64,000 bases of DNA from JBBSDP01 sp963754335 (GTDB lineage: Bacteria; Planctomycetota; Phycisphaerae; Tepidisphaerales; Tepidisphaeraceae): the NCBI GenBank assembly GCA_963754335.1, contig CAVWFQ010000005.1, forward strand, positions 496,001 through 560,000, given 5' to 3'. Positions 1 through 8,554 of the stretch are shown here, piece after piece. The notes under the pieces are model-generated. The model was given only the letters and a program-made list of their open reading frames with translations, was not told where the DNA came from and did not search any database. Numbering within the stretch: position 1 is the first letter of the stretch; the number at the start of each line of letters is the position of its first letter. The translations under genes and the position numbers were made by a program.

Positions 1-369
1 ACCAAATCGATTCACCGGCCCGGTTTCCTCGATGCGATAGATGATCCGGCATGCATTGGTCCACCACAATCCGATGCCTCTCCCGGTGACCGCGACCAGT
101 CCCCCGACACGCAACAGCGGTTCCGTCGCCTTTGCTTCCACCCAGCCGAGCCGAAATTGCGCCCAATCTTCCAGGGCAGCCTTCGCGCTCAAGAAAACCT
201 GCCTACCCTCTCCCAGCTTGATGCGCGCCTGATCGAGGTTGAAACCGGCCGGCGGATCTTTCATCGTCGCGCCGACGGCGGCGTAGGAGAAGTCGAGCTT
301 CGACTGAGACGCGAGGAATGCGGTGATGACCTGGCTGGACGGTTTGCGGAAAGAGATCATCGCGCTCAT
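1..369 (-). CDS. DUF1990 family protein (partial, runs off left edge)
   Basis: The minus strand is open from the ATG at 369 to the window edge (123 codons) and is incomplete at its C-terminus. The visible N-terminus carries the DUF1990 pattern: 'LDFSYAAVGAT' near residues 25-35, 'IKLGEGRQVFLSAKAAL' near 52-68, 'FRLGWVEA' near 74-81 and 'GLWWTNACRIIYRIEE' near 100-115. The family is of unknown function and related to START/SRPBCC-like folds. It is divergent from the NAD(P)H-binding protein at 427, and the 57-bp gap must hold both promoters. ATG at 360 is an alternative start three codons later. The family call is recognition of motifs, not a search. Confidence 0.8.
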   Translation of the reverse strand, partial: MSAMISFRKPSSQVITAFLASQSKLDFSYAAVGATMKDPPAGFNLDQARIKLGEGRQVFLSAKAALEDWAQFRLGWVEAKATEPLLRVGGLVAVTGRGIGLWWTNACRIIYRIEETGPVNRFG

Positions 370-426
370 GGCGCGATTATTGCAGCCCAAACCAGACAAG
401 ACGAATCAATCGATCGTCCTGCAACA

Positions 427-1370
427 ATGGCCAACCGCATTTCAAAGATTTCAAAAACTGATGCCGGCTCCCAGCGCGTGCTGGTGGCCGGCGCTACCGG
501 GTATATCGGGGGGCTCCTCGTTGCTCGCCTCGAATCGACGGACGTCACCATTCGTTGTCTGGCTCGAACTCCGGACAAATTGCGGACAATGGTGAAGCCG
601 ACCACTGAAGTCGCTCAGGGTGATGTTCGCGACGCCGCTTCACTGCGCAATGCGATGAAGGACATCGATACCGCTTACTACCTGGTTCATCTGATGAGCG
701 GCTCATCGGATTTCGAAAAGGATGATCGCGACGCCGCCGGGAATTTTGCGGCAGCAGCGAAAAAAGCCGGCGTGAAGCGGATCATCTACCTCGGCGGGCT
801 GGGAGATGATCGCGATCCGGAACTTTCGCCGCATCTGCGGAGCCGGCATGAGGTCGGCCAGGTTCTTAAAGATTCCGGTATCCAGACCATTGAATTCCGC
901 GCCGGCATGGTGATCGGACAGGGCAGCACTTCATACAACTTAATGAAATCCCTGACCGACCGGCTGCCAGTCATGCTTTGCCCGCGATGGCTCACGACGC
1001 CCACGCAGCCTATCGCTGTTGATGATGTGCTGGCCTACCTTCTGGCGGCCATGAAGTGGCCGGGCGCAAGAGCCGCATCTTCGAGATCGGGGGGAAGGAC
1101 GTGACGACTTACGCCGATCTGATTCGCGAATACGCCGCGCAGAAGAAGCTGCGGCGGCTCCTGATCTTCGTCCCCGTGCTCACGCCCTATCTTTCGGGAC
1201 TCTGGCTGACGATTGTTACACCCGCCAGTTTCGAAGTGGGACGCCATTTGATCGAAGGACTGAAGAATCCAACCGTCGTGCAGCGTCGCGCAGCGTTGAA
1301 CGAATTCAAGATTCACCCCATGGGGTTTCGCAAGGCGATCGGTAAAGCCGTCGCCGATGCTCCTGTATAA
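427..1370 (+). CDS. Atypical SDR / NAD(P)H-binding protein, one frameshift
   Basis: The N-terminus reads 'RVLVAGATGYIGGLLVARL', the GxxGxxG dinucleotide-binding loop of atypical short-chain dehydrogenases (NmrA/NDUFA9-like). It continues through 'YYLVHLM', 'RIIYLGGLGD' and 'RAGMVIGQGS'. Near 1054 the frame must change: upstream codons end in a nonsense tail (stop at 1104), while the -1 frame continues 'GRKSRIFEIGGKDVTTYADL' to a stop at 1370. One base is missing, giving about 314 residues when repaired. ATG 427 is chosen because it directly precedes the Rossmann strand; the open frame upstream to 157 is antisense to the DUF1990 gene. Relatives often carry a C-terminal DUF2867 domain, absent here. 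Substrate unknown. Confidence 0.75.
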
Positions 1371-1529
1371 TTCGGGACATGGACCCGACCGCAGATGCGC
1401 GGTTGCGTCGGAGATCACTCCCGATCGACGCGCGGACTGACGTCCGCGGCTCAAAGATTCGCGAGCTTTCCAATTGGCCATGGACGCTGATATTCTCGAA
1501 ATCGGATCGCCCGCATAAGCTGAATCATC

Positions 1530-2138
1530 ATGATCCGAGCGCTCTTCTCACTCCTCGGCCTTTCAACTCTAATGCTCCCCACCCCCTATGTCGAGGATTA
1601 TTACTACGTCCCGCGCCCTGCGGTGGCGGATCTCTCTCCGGCCATCACCCAGCCGGCGACAACTCAGCCGGTGGCCGCGCCACCCGTCGTGACGACGTTC
1701 ATTTCGGTCATTGGCATCGAGCGGGCGAACAGCGAACAGCAGATTCCCGATTCGATTCATCTTCGAATCCGCGTCGAAAATCGCGACGCGCCCGCAGCCG
1801 TGTTCGAGCCTCAATCCCTGGAGCTGATGAACGGCGACCTGCTCATGTTCCCCACGCCGCTGGTGCCGCCGCCGCAGCCTGTGACGCTGACGCCGGGGCA
1901 ATCGACGATTCTCGACGCCTGGTTTCCGTTTCCGCCGGGCAGTTCATGGGACAATACCGAGCTCCAGTCGCTCCACCTTCGCTCGATTGTCCAGATCGGC
2001 GGACAGCGCGTCGCGAAGTCGACCACATTTCATCGCGTCCTTCGTTACTACTGGCGCCGCCGCTATTGGCGTCGATATTACTGGGATAATCCAATGTACG
2101 ATGACTGGGACGGGGGTGTGGTGATCATTCGAAGATGA
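1530..2138 (+). CDS. Small exported protein of unknown function
   Basis: A 202-residue protein starting with a hydrophobic segment (MIRALFSLLGLSTLMLP) that could be a signal peptide. A Thr/Pro/Gln-rich stretch follows (residues 38-50), as is common in exported phycisphaeral proteins. The middle region (55-150) looks like a beta-rich sandwich ('DSIHLRIRVENRDAPAAVF', 'VTLTPGQSTILDAWFPF'). The C-terminus is Arg/Tyr/Trp-rich (RYYWRRRYWRRYYWDN). I do not recognise a family. It may be co-transcribed with the DUF3052 gene 45 bp downstream. Confidence 0.6.
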   Translation: MIRALFSLLGLSTLMLPTPYVEDYYYVPRPAVADLSPAITQPATTQPVAAPPVVTTFISVIGIERANSEQQIPDSIHLRIRVENRDAPAAVFEPQSLELMNGDLLMFPTPLVPPPQPVTLTPGQSTILDAWFPFPPGSSWDNTELQSLHLRSIVQIGGQRVAKSTTFHRVLRYYWRRRYWRRYYWDNPMYDDWDGGVVIIRR

Positions 2139-2183
2139 TTGTGCTGCCCGGCATGTCGCGTGATAATCCGGCCAATGGGCAGG

Positions 2184-2566
2184 ATGAGCGGCAAATCAAT
2201 CGGCGAGAAACTGTTCCTCAAGCCGGGCAAATCCGCTCGCTTCATCTCGCCGCCGGCCGGCTGGACGACGCTGCTCGGCGATCACTCCGCCACGGTACTG
2301 TCCGCCCGCTCAAAGCAGTTGGCAGACGTCACCGTCCTCTTCGCGCCGAATCGCGCGGAGTTGGAGAAATCGCTGGCCGACGCCAAGGCGACTCTCGCGC
2401 CGGAGGCGCTCTTTGGATCGGTTATCCCAAGGGCGGCTCAAAGATGAAGAGCGACATCCACCGCGATTCGATCGCTGCCTATGCAATGACGGTCAGCCTG
2501 GAGGTCGTGTCGATCATCTCGATCGACGATGTCTGGTCGTGTGTGCGGTGCAAAGTGACTGAATAA
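2184..2566 (+). CDS. DUF3052 family protein, one frameshift
   Basis: Residues 'LFLKPGKSARFISPPAGW', 'VLFAPNRAELEKSL' and 'YPKGGSKMKSDIHRDS' match the short DUF3052 family (about 130 residues, function unknown). The start frame runs into a stop at 2447, while the conserved C-terminal half lies one frame over. The two join if the T-run at 2412-2414 is TTTT, giving '..EALFWIGYPKGG..' and a 127-residue product of normal family length. ATG 2184 begins 'MSGKSIGEKL', the usual DUF3052 start; earlier in-frame codons give an unlikely Cys-rich leader. The frameshift is probably a homopolymer error. Confidence 0.7.
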
Positions 2567-2582
2567 GATGGAGATTTTATCC

Positions 2583-3338
2583 GTCGAGTAGAGCAGAGGC
2601 GCATCGCACGATGACTGAGCTGGATATCCCATTGTCCTTTAAGCGTCTGGGTGGACGCGCTGGTCTCGCCTATGTTTCCTTTGCCCTCTCTAAAATTCCG
2701 TACGGCGGGTTTTCCCCAGTACGGCTTCAAACCGGATCCGCCAACCGCAACCTTCGCCGCGCGGGTACGACCCGTCGGCTTATAAGCGGCCAGTGGAAAC
2801 GCTTTGATCCCTGTAGCCCTTGCGGGCAATATAGCGGGATCTCATTCGGTTCCTTCCGGTCCAGAGGCCCTTGGCTCGTCAACGGGTTATGTTGTCCCGC
2901 CGAGTCGTCGCTTACTATGGCCTCATCCGAGGCCCTCGGTCCCTCCCGTCGGTTTATGGATTATCCGACGGGTCTTTGCCCTTCCGGGCCAGGATCGAGG
3001 GATTCCCCGATTTACTCTGCGTGTCCTTCTCTCCGTGCCGTCTTCCGTACCCCGTCGGACCGGATGGGCCTTGGTTGTGGCTCTTCCACCCGTGTTGCCT
3101 TCGCCAAATCCGTACAGGCTCGGCGTCCGAGGAGCCATGCAAGTCGATTCACGCATGGCCGTGTAACGAGGCTGCAAAGTTCGCTTGATGCTGCGGCCCG
3201 GAGAGTTGCTTGCCCTTCATCGACAAGGGCTTTTACTTTCGAGCTTTCATTCCATGAGTCACCTCAAAAGAACGTCGAATATGACTACGCGGGTCATTCA
3301 ACCAATTTCCCGCGGCCGGACTTTCGCCGGCTGGACAC
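2583..3338 (-). ncRNA. Probable ORF-less group II intron RNA (about 756 nt)
   Basis: No convincing protein is encoded here, though several overlapping open frames exist, a hallmark of structured RNA. On the minus strand a GTGTCC-like 5' end lies near 3338. Structured, purine-rich DNA of domain I character follows, including 'GGATGAGGCCATAGTAAGC'. A domain-V-like hairpin sits at 2730-2692, and the end near 2583 reads CTCTACTCGAC, as in domain VI branch regions that end in AY. No reverse-transcriptase ORF is present between domain I and domain V. The domain V hairpin keeps AGCCGTAC/GTACGG but has G-A and A-A oppositions where canonical domain V has G-U and A-U pairs. It may therefore be a degenerate intron or a different structured RNA. 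Confidence 0.5.
2692..2730 (-). other. Domain-V-like hairpin
   Basis: CCGTAC (2698-2703) pairs with GTACGG (2719-2724), enclosing GGG/CCCC and an AAAA-type loop. Read on the minus strand this is AGCCGTAC-TGGGGAAAACCCGCC-GTACGG, the size and layout of group II domain V (34-37 nt). The pairing next to the AGC triad is imperfect. Confidence 0.5.
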
Positions 3339-3441
3339 GCAGCATTACGGGCTGCGAACAGATGTCACGGATAAAAGCGAAGCGAATTGGGCGACTATCT
3401 CTTTCTGATCCGTGGGATCCGTGAAGATGTAGGAAGCAGAG

Positions 3442-3511
3442 GGGCTTCTCCAGCCGCCGCGGTAAGCTGTGTTTTGCCGACGCAGCCAACCCATGACGAA
3501 AGGAGAAGCCC
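3442..3511 (+). promoter_or_regulatory. Inverted repeat masking the transposase ribosome binding site
   Basis: GGGCTTCTCC at 3442-3451 is exactly complementary to GGAGAAGCCC at 3502-3511, which contains the Shine-Dalgarno AGGAG and abuts the ATG at 3512. A transcript starting upstream of 3442 could fold and hide the start, limiting transposase synthesis from read-through. The loop is about 50 nt. Function is inferred. Confidence 0.55.
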
Positions 3512-4546
3512 ATGCGTACGGAGTATTTTATCACGATGGACACGCATTGCCGAACCACTGACGCTTGCATCAAAACCGCTCGCGGCAAACTGGTGCGGCG
3601 CGTCCATTTACCGACTGGAATCCCGCAACTGCGTGAGATGATCGAATCGGTCCCGCGCCCTCGACGTCTATGTTTCGAGGAGAGCTCGATGGCCAGTTGG
3701 CTCTACCGCAACCTCAAGCAGTGCGTAGACGAATTGATCGTTTGCGATCCGCGTCGCAACGCCCATATCGCCAAGGACGGAGACAAGGACGACCCGATCG
3801 ACGCCGAGAAGCTCAACGACCTTTACCGCGGCGGATTCCTCAAGCCCGTCCACCAACTCGATTGCGTGGAAAGGGTTTCCGTCAAGCAGATCATCGGGAT
3901 GTACCACGACCGCGTGGCGCACCGCGTCAGCGAAGGCAACCGTCTGCTGTCGCTGGGCAAACGTTGGGGGGTGATGCTGCATCGCTCGAGTCTGATGAAG
4001 GCCGACGGCCACAAATCGCTGAAGTCGATCTTGGAGGAGGCCGCCGTTCCGCAAGAAATTGTGATGCTCGCGGAGGACCTCCGCCAAGGCGTTGTCCACG
4101 CTGTCGAGCAGGAGGAGTCGCTCTACAGCCAGGTATGTCGCATCGTCCGCGGGCACAAGGTGATGACACGGGTATCGGAGATGCCTGGCTATGGCCCGAT
4201 CCGCGCCGCCACGCTGATCAGCTACCTGGACACGCCCTGGCGTTTCAAGAGCAAATCAGCTCTGTGGAAGTATGTGGGAATCGGCCTGCGGCGGGCCAGG
4301 TCCGGCGATGGACTGTCGATCATCCAGGTCGAGCAATCCTGTAATCGGTTGTTGCGCAACGTCGTAATTGGAGCCGCGAAGACCGTCATCCAACAGAAGG
4401 AGAACGTGTTTGCCGAGCGATACGCCCAATGGATCCGAGCCGGGATGTCGTCTCGTAATGCGCACCGCAACGTCGCCCGCGATCAGGTGACGGCGGTGTG
4501 GGGCATGTGGAAAACGGACCGTGCCTTTGACGCGAAGTTGATCTGA
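3512..4546 (+). CDS. IS110-family transposase (recombinase)
   Basis: This 344-residue DEDD-type recombinase matches the usual family length. The N-terminal RuvC-like domain has an Asp in 'FITMDTHCRTTDACI' (residue 10), a Glu in 'LCFEESSMASWLYR' and the Asp cluster 'DGDKDDPIDAEKLNDLYR'. The C-terminal Tnp20-like domain has 'MPGYGPIRAATLISYL' near 215-230 and 'ALWKYVGIGL' near 250. Family members perform DNA-guided excision and insertion directed by a non-coding bridge/seek RNA from the same element. The start is fixed by AAAGGAG 6 nt upstream. No frameshift is present, and the gene looks intact. Confidence 0.92.
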   Translation: MRTEYFITMDTHCRTTDACIKTARGKLVRRVHLPTGIPQLREMIESVPRPRRLCFEESSMASWLYRNLKQCVDELIVCDPRRNAHIAKDGDKDDPIDAEKLNDLYRGGFLKPVHQLDCVERVSVKQIIGMYHDRVAHRVSEGNRLLSLGKRWGVMLHRSSLMKADGHKSLKSILEEAAVPQEIVMLAEDLRQGVVHAVEQEESLYSQVCRIVRGHKVMTRVSEMPGYGPIRAATLISYLDTPWRFKSKSALWKYVGIGLRRARSGDGLSIIQVEQSCNRLLRNVVIGAAKTVIQQKENVFAERYAQWIRAGMSSRNAHRNVARDQVTAVWGMWKTDRAFDAKLI

Positions 4547-4942
4547 GTTCCTTGCGTTGTGGAGTAACCCGGATGACCGGCCAGACATAGATTGTGCTGC
4601 GAATATGGGTCCAGTGCAGGAGTTCCAGGATGGGCACTGCCGCCGATCAAGAGCAGCCCGATCTGTGAATGAACCCCGCTGGATGTTGTGCTACGCCCAG
4701 ACAAGTCCTCATGAACCCCGCAAGGGAGTTCCCGATAGGTGTTTGAGCGACGCCTCCCAAGGCGACCTCCAGGCTGTGAGGATCAATGCAGCGGATAACA
4801 AATGATGACTGACGGAAACATCCAGGCCATGACTGATTGAACGCATCAACTTCGGCGACCAAGGCGCGCAAACCACGAACACTGCGCCCAGGAAGTCGAA
4901 AAAGGAAAAAGATGGCGCAGCCGGAGATTCCCTGTTGACTTC
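4547..4942 (+). other. 3' non-coding region of the IS; likely location of the guide (bridge/seek) RNA
   Basis: About 400 bp between the transposase stop and the right inverted repeat without a credible gene. In IS1111-type elements the guide RNA that pairs with target and donor DNA is encoded downstream of the transposase, and this region has the right place and size. I did not resolve its fold or guide loops. Assignment is by analogy. Confidence 0.45.
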
Positions 4943-4949
4943 CTGCTTC

Positions 4950-5813
4950 CTATAGGTGCCCATCCGTGGTCAATTTCTTTTTGAATGGATCGAGTTGGAG
5001 GTGTGATTCACTATTAACGCAAGATCCCCCGGGCTCGGATTCGGCAAGTGGATGGGATAATGCGAAAGGATAGAGCAATTGCCCAATGTAGCTCGCCGGT
5101 ACCGATTCGGTCACGCCCAGTTCGGTTGGCTCATGCTCCGGGGAGCGATAGGTTCCAAAAATCAGATCCATCAGCGGCGAGACGTTGCCGTAGTTTCCCG
5201 AATCCCGTACGCGGTCATGATGCCAGTGATGCAACTCGGGAGCGCCGATGAGCATCCGCAGCGGGCCGATTGGCAGCCTGACATTCGCGTGAATGTAGAT
5301 GGCCCACAGCCCGCGAAAGCCGGCGAAGTAAGCCAGCGACTGCACCGGAAATCCGAGGGCGAAGATCGGCAGATTGACAAGGAGAATCGTGTAAATCGAA
5401 TCGATCGGATGTTCGCGATGCGCGGCCAGCCAGTCGAGGTGCTGGGCGCTGTGGTGGATGATATGAAACCGCCATAGAAACCCGACACGATGCTGGAGCC
5501 GGTGCCCCCAGTAAACGAGAAAATCTCCGAGTAGCACGACGATCAACGCCTGTGCCCACCAGCTCCGCCCCGACACAAATCCGCGAAGATGCCCCGGCGT
5601 GGCCGCGCAGATCCAGCGCTCGGCCCAGGTCAGCAACCAGAAGACGGCGCTGTTCAGAAGCAGATATTGTCCCAGGAAAAAACAGAGATCGGTGAACCAG
5701 AGCGGCCGGAAAAAATCTTGTTTTTCGTTTGCGGGATAAGCCAGCTCCAGCGGCCGGAAAATGAGGAAGAGCAACAGGAAGCTCAGGCCAGCGTTGATCA
5801 TTCCCCAGATCAT
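4950..5813 (-). CDS. Sterol desaturase / fatty acid hydroxylase family protein
   Basis: An integral membrane di-iron oxygenase of 287 residues. The three histidine clusters are visible: 'WGHRLQHR', 'HIIHHSAQHLDW' and 'ELHHWHHDR'. Hydrophobic segments lie near residues 5-22, 35-60 and 85-110. The family hydroxylates or desaturates sterols, fatty acids or carotenoids; the substrate here is unknown. The ATG at 5813 follows the small membrane protein gene by 7 nt, suggesting an operon. The last codons and the TAG stop lie in the right end of the neighbouring IS, so the natural C-terminus was probably replaced by the insertion. Confidence 0.85.
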   Translation of the reverse strand: MIWGMINAGLSFLLLFLIFRPLELAYPANEKQDFFRPLWFTDLCFFLGQYLLLNSAVFWLLTWAERWICAATPGHLRGFVSGRSWWAQALIVVLLGDFLVYWGHRLQHRVGFLWRFHIIHHSAQHLDWLAAHREHPIDSIYTILLVNLPIFALGFPVQSLAYFAGFRGLWAIYIHANVRLPIGPLRMLIGAPELHHWHHDRVRDSGNYGNVSPLMDLIFGTYRSPEHEPTELGVTESVPASYIGQLLYPFALSHPLAESEPGGSCVNSESHLQLDPFKKKLTTDGHL

Positions 5814-5820
5814 GGTTGGG

Positions 5821-6021
5821 TCACGAGTTGGTTGCCGGCTCGCTCGACGGAAGCGTCGCCGCACCGGCTTCGGAGTTCTGGTCCTGAAGTTTTCGGAAAT
5901 CAAGATGCGACCGTTTGGTGCTCGGGAGGATGATGCTGGATCCAAGGACGATCGTAAAACCTCCAAGCAGCAGCGCCCAGACAATCGTCCCTGCACGCCA
6001 TGGCTGCTTTGGGCCGCCCAT
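5821..6021 (-). CDS. Small single-span membrane protein
   Basis: A 66-residue frame starting 'MGGPKQPWRAG' with one clear membrane helix (TIVWALLLGGFTIVLGSSII, residues 12-31) and a polar Ser/Thr-rich tail. It ends 7 nt before the desaturase start, so the two are probably translated from one message. No family is recognised. A GTG one codon upstream (6024) is an alternative start. Confidence 0.5.
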   Translation of the reverse strand: MGGPKQPWRAGTIVWALLLGGFTIVLGSSIILPSTKRSHLDFRKLQDQNSEAGAATLPSSEPATNS

Positions 6022-6283
6022 CACGATAGGTGCTAATTCTTGGACGGTGGTTTAGCGAAGAGAATAATACGAAGGAATTCTTTGGCCGCGGCTACGCGAA
6101 ATGCGGCGGCTGGTTATTGGGAATGTGGAGCGAACAGTTCGAGGTCCGTTGGGATCGTGAGCCGGAACATGCCGAACGGAAATGCGCGAGGGAAGGAAAT
6201 TCGAATTTCAAAATTGTGTAAGTTGAGTCGTTCGCGCGAGACGCGTGTACCCTATCGTGGAAGTGGGCTTTCTTTCCCAGCGG

Positions 6284-6365
6284 AAAGAGGAGCCGCGCAC
6301 GCAGTAAGCGGGAAAGCGCTCGGCAAACCAGTGAGCTTTCCCGCTTACTTCGTGCGCGGCTCTTT
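6284..6365. repeat. Dispersed palindromic repeat, copy 1 of 2
   Basis: Near-perfect 80-bp hairpin: arms 6284-6317 and 6335-6365 read AAAGAGCCGCGCACGAAGTAAGCGGGAAAG-like and its complement. A second copy is at 34952-35031 with the same arms but a different loop. It has a REP/MITE-like structure without an ORF. Confidence 0.85.
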
Positions 6366-6568
6366 AATCGTCACTCTGCCGCGTCTGGTTTATTAGTTTG
6401 AACGACGCCGTTCGCTTTTCATCGTCCGGTTTGCCCCGATTCCCCAGCTTTTCTGGCCGGGTGCAGCCCGCCCTTTATCAATTTCAGCGCTCCCCTCCGC
6501 GGCCTTCGGCGGTAAACCGCTCATAGCTGTGTGGAACGATCTGGAGTCGTCAGACCTGGAGGCACGCC

Positions 6569-7543
6569 ATGAGTTCAATTTCCAATCAGATGAAAGCCGT
6601 CGCGATCGAATCGTTCGGCGGCGTGGACAAAATGAAAGTGCTCACCCTGCCGGTGCCGCAGCCGGAAAAAGGGGAAGTGCTTTTGAAGATTGCCTTTGCC
6701 GGGGTGGCGGTGTGGGATCCGATCGAACGTGAAGGAATCTTTGCGAAGATGATGAACATGAAGCCGAAGTTTCCGCTCGTGCTCGGTTCTGAAGGGTCGG
6801 GGCAGGTGGTGGCGGCGGGAGCGGGAGTGCAGACGCCAAAGGTCGGGGATACAGTTTACGCCTGTGGATTCCTGAATCCGAAGGGAGGGTTTTACGCCGA
6901 GTATGTGGCGGTGAAGGCGGATCTGACTGCGCCGATTCCTAAAAGCATGAATTTAGAGCAGGCGGCGGTCTTCTCCGCCGACGCGGGGACGGCCCTGCGC
7001 GGGCTGGAAGATGTTCTGCATGTCAAAGCCGGCGAGTCGGTCATGATCTTCGGCGCGGGTGGCGGGCTGGGACACCTGGCGGTCCAGCTTGCGCGTCGAC
7101 TGGGCGCGAAGGTCTTTGCGGTGGCGTCGGGCGCCGATGGGGTTGCGCTGGCCAAAAAGGTGGGGGCGGAAGCCGCCGTCGATGGACGAAAGGACGATGT
7201 CGTGGCCGCGGCGAAAATTTTCGCGCCAGGCGGCCTCGACGCCGCGCTGTTGACGGCCGGCGGAACGGCCGCCGACAAGGCGCTGACGGCGATGCGTTCC
7301 GGCGGACGGGTCGCCTATCCCAATGGCGTTGATCCGAAACCAAAACCTCCTTCGGGGATTGCGACACAGGCGTTCGACGGAGATCTCGACGGGAAATTGA
7401 TCGAGCGGCTCAGCAGGCGGATCGGGAATGAGCCGTTCCATGTGGAGGTGGCGAAGTCGTTTCCGCTGGCAGAGGCGGCGGCTTCACATCGGATGCTGGA
7501 TGCGCATTATCTTGGGAAGATCGGCCTGAAGGTCGGTTCGTAG
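6569..7543 (+). CDS. Zinc-independent medium-chain dehydrogenase/reductase (quinone-oxidoreductase-like)
   Basis: A 324-residue MDR protein. The N-terminal GroES-like domain contains 'PLVLGSEGSGQVVAAGAGV' and 'VGDTVYACGF', and the NADPH-binding Rossmann fold has 'VMIFGAGGGLGHLAVQLARRLGA' split around residues 152-175. The zinc-ligand cysteines of alcohol dehydrogenases are absent, as in QOR-type enzymes that reduce quinones or enones with NADPH. The start is supported by GGAGG 8 nt upstream. It has no operon partners. Confidence 0.88.
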   Translation: MSSISNQMKAVAIESFGGVDKMKVLTLPVPQPEKGEVLLKIAFAGVAVWDPIEREGIFAKMMNMKPKFPLVLGSEGSGQVVAAGAGVQTPKVGDTVYACGFLNPKGGFYAEYVAVKADLTAPIPKSMNLEQAAVFSADAGTALRGLEDVLHVKAGESVMIFGAGGGLGHLAVQLARRLGAKVFAVASGADGVALAKKVGAEAAVDGRKDDVVAAAKIFAPGGLDAALLTAGGTAADKALTAMRSGGRVAYPNGVDPKPKPPSGIATQAFDGDLDGKLIERLSRRIGNEPFHVEVAKSFPLAEAAASHRMLDAHYLGKIGLKVGS

Positions 7544-7748
7544 TGCGGGCTTCAGCCCGCACCATTCGATGGTTGTGCTTACGCGGCCGCGGCGGTGCTC
7601 GCAGATCAACGTTCAACCGTACAAGGTTGAACGTCGAGCCCGGAGAAAATAAAAGTTCAACGTTCAACGTCCGACGCTCAACTTTCAACGAAGGGGCATC
7701 CCATCTTTGAACGTTGAAAGTTGAGCATTGGATGTTGAACGTTGAGAT
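7541..7748. repeat. Two dispersed repeats: GTAGTGCGGGCTTCAGCCCG motif and GTTGAACGTTGAAAG palindrome
   Basis: The stop of the reductase overlaps a GTAGTGCGGGCTTCAGCCCGC motif, found again as a full palindrome at 23297-23362. From 7606 to 7748 a long inverted repeat is built from TTCAACGTTCAAC and GTTGAACGTTGAAAG units; the same family recurs at 36711-36815. No gene is present. Confidence 0.8.
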
Positions 7749-7825
7749 TGACAACCGCGCACGGATGTAAGGGATGATGAAATGCGCCCATGTCAATTGA
7801 AGCCGCGGACGAGCGGCAACGAACC

Positions 7826-8554
7826 CTACGAACTCTTCGCGGATGAGCCTTGCCCCGCCAGCGCGGCTTTGAGATGAGCCTTGGCGGCCTGAACGGCGGG
7901 ATCGTTGGCCATGGCGGTGCGTTCGATCTGGGAAAGCGTCTTGCTCGCCGTAAGCCCGCGGGCGGCGATTTCCGAAATGTCTCCGCCGCCGGTGCTTCCC
8001 GCCTCGTGGAAGGCGGCCGCCTCCTCGCTGGCGTGTTGCTTCTCGGTCAAAGCGGCGGCGTAGTCCGGCTGCGCGCTCAGCGTGGCCCGCAGGTTTGTCA
8101 TCGCCGTATTCAATTCCGCCGTGGCGGCGGCCACTTCAGGGTCGATCGGAGCCGCTGTGGGCTGGGTTGCGGGGGAGTTGCGCCCGGATCCGCCGGAATC
8201 GGATGACGCGGAAGGAGTGTTGGACGGAGCGGGATTCGCCTGGTTCTTATTGTTGTTTGGCGTATTCGTCGTCGTGCCTGTCGTGCTACCGGAACCACCA
8301 TCCCCATAGCCATAGCCATAGCCATAGCCGTAGTCGTAGGGAGGAGGATTTCGCTGATAGTGATTGTTGGGATTGCTGTTCGTCGAATTGTTCGGTGTGT
8401 TGGCCGGCGCCTTCGGAGCGGGGGCAGGCGCCGGAGCGGGAGCGGGGCGTGCCGCGGGAGCTGCAGCCTTTCCGCCGATTGCGTTTGCGGACAATGCAAG
8501 AACGCCAGCCAGAAGAGTCGATGCCGCCAGGATTGATGTACTTCGTGAATTCAT
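7826..8554 (-). CDS. Low-complexity exported protein
   Basis: A 242-residue protein with a signal peptide (MNSRSTSILAASTLLAGVLALSANA, cut near residue 25). An Ala-Pro repeat tract follows (about 35-52), then an Asn-rich segment, a Gly-Tyr repeat (GYGYGYGYGYG), a Thr/Asn linker and a C-terminal helical part (about 150-242). ATG 8554 is preferred over further upstream codons because the signal peptide begins there. The Gly-Tyr tract resembles that of the exported protein at 54969. Function is unknown; a surface or matrix protein is plausible. Confidence 0.7.
   Translation of the reverse strand: MNSRSTSILAASTLLAGVLALSANAIGGKAAAPAARPAPAPAPAPAPKAPANTPNNSTNSNPNNHYQRNPPPYDYGYGYGYGYGDGGSGSTTGTTTNTPNNNKNQANPAPSNTPSASSDSGGSGRNSPATQPTAAPIDPEVAAATAELNTAMTNLRATLSAQPDYAAALTEKQHASEEAAAFHEAGSTGGGDISEIAARGLTASKTLSQIERTAMANDPAVQAAKAHLKAALAGQGSSAKSS

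Larger units (their letters stand above)
3428..4954 (+). mobile_element. IS110-family element, IS1111-like, complete
   Basis: A single transposase gene is bounded by short inverted repeats: 3428-3439 (TGTAGGAAGCAG) and 4943-4954, whose complement is TATAGGAAGCAG, an 11/12 match. IS1111-group members have such short inverted repeats, whereas classical IS110 members generally lack them. The 5' untranslated part is short (84 bp) and the 3' non-coding part long (408 bp), also the IS1111 arrangement. Exact ends and target dinucleotide cannot be fixed without an empty site. The right end supplies the stop codon of the neighbouring desaturase gene. Confidence 0.8.

Noticed and set aside
2611..3408. 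A 265-codon plus-strand frame and several overlapping frames as proteins
   Set aside because: Composition is not protein-like, frames overlap on both strands, and the region has structured-RNA features; treated as group II intron-like RNA.
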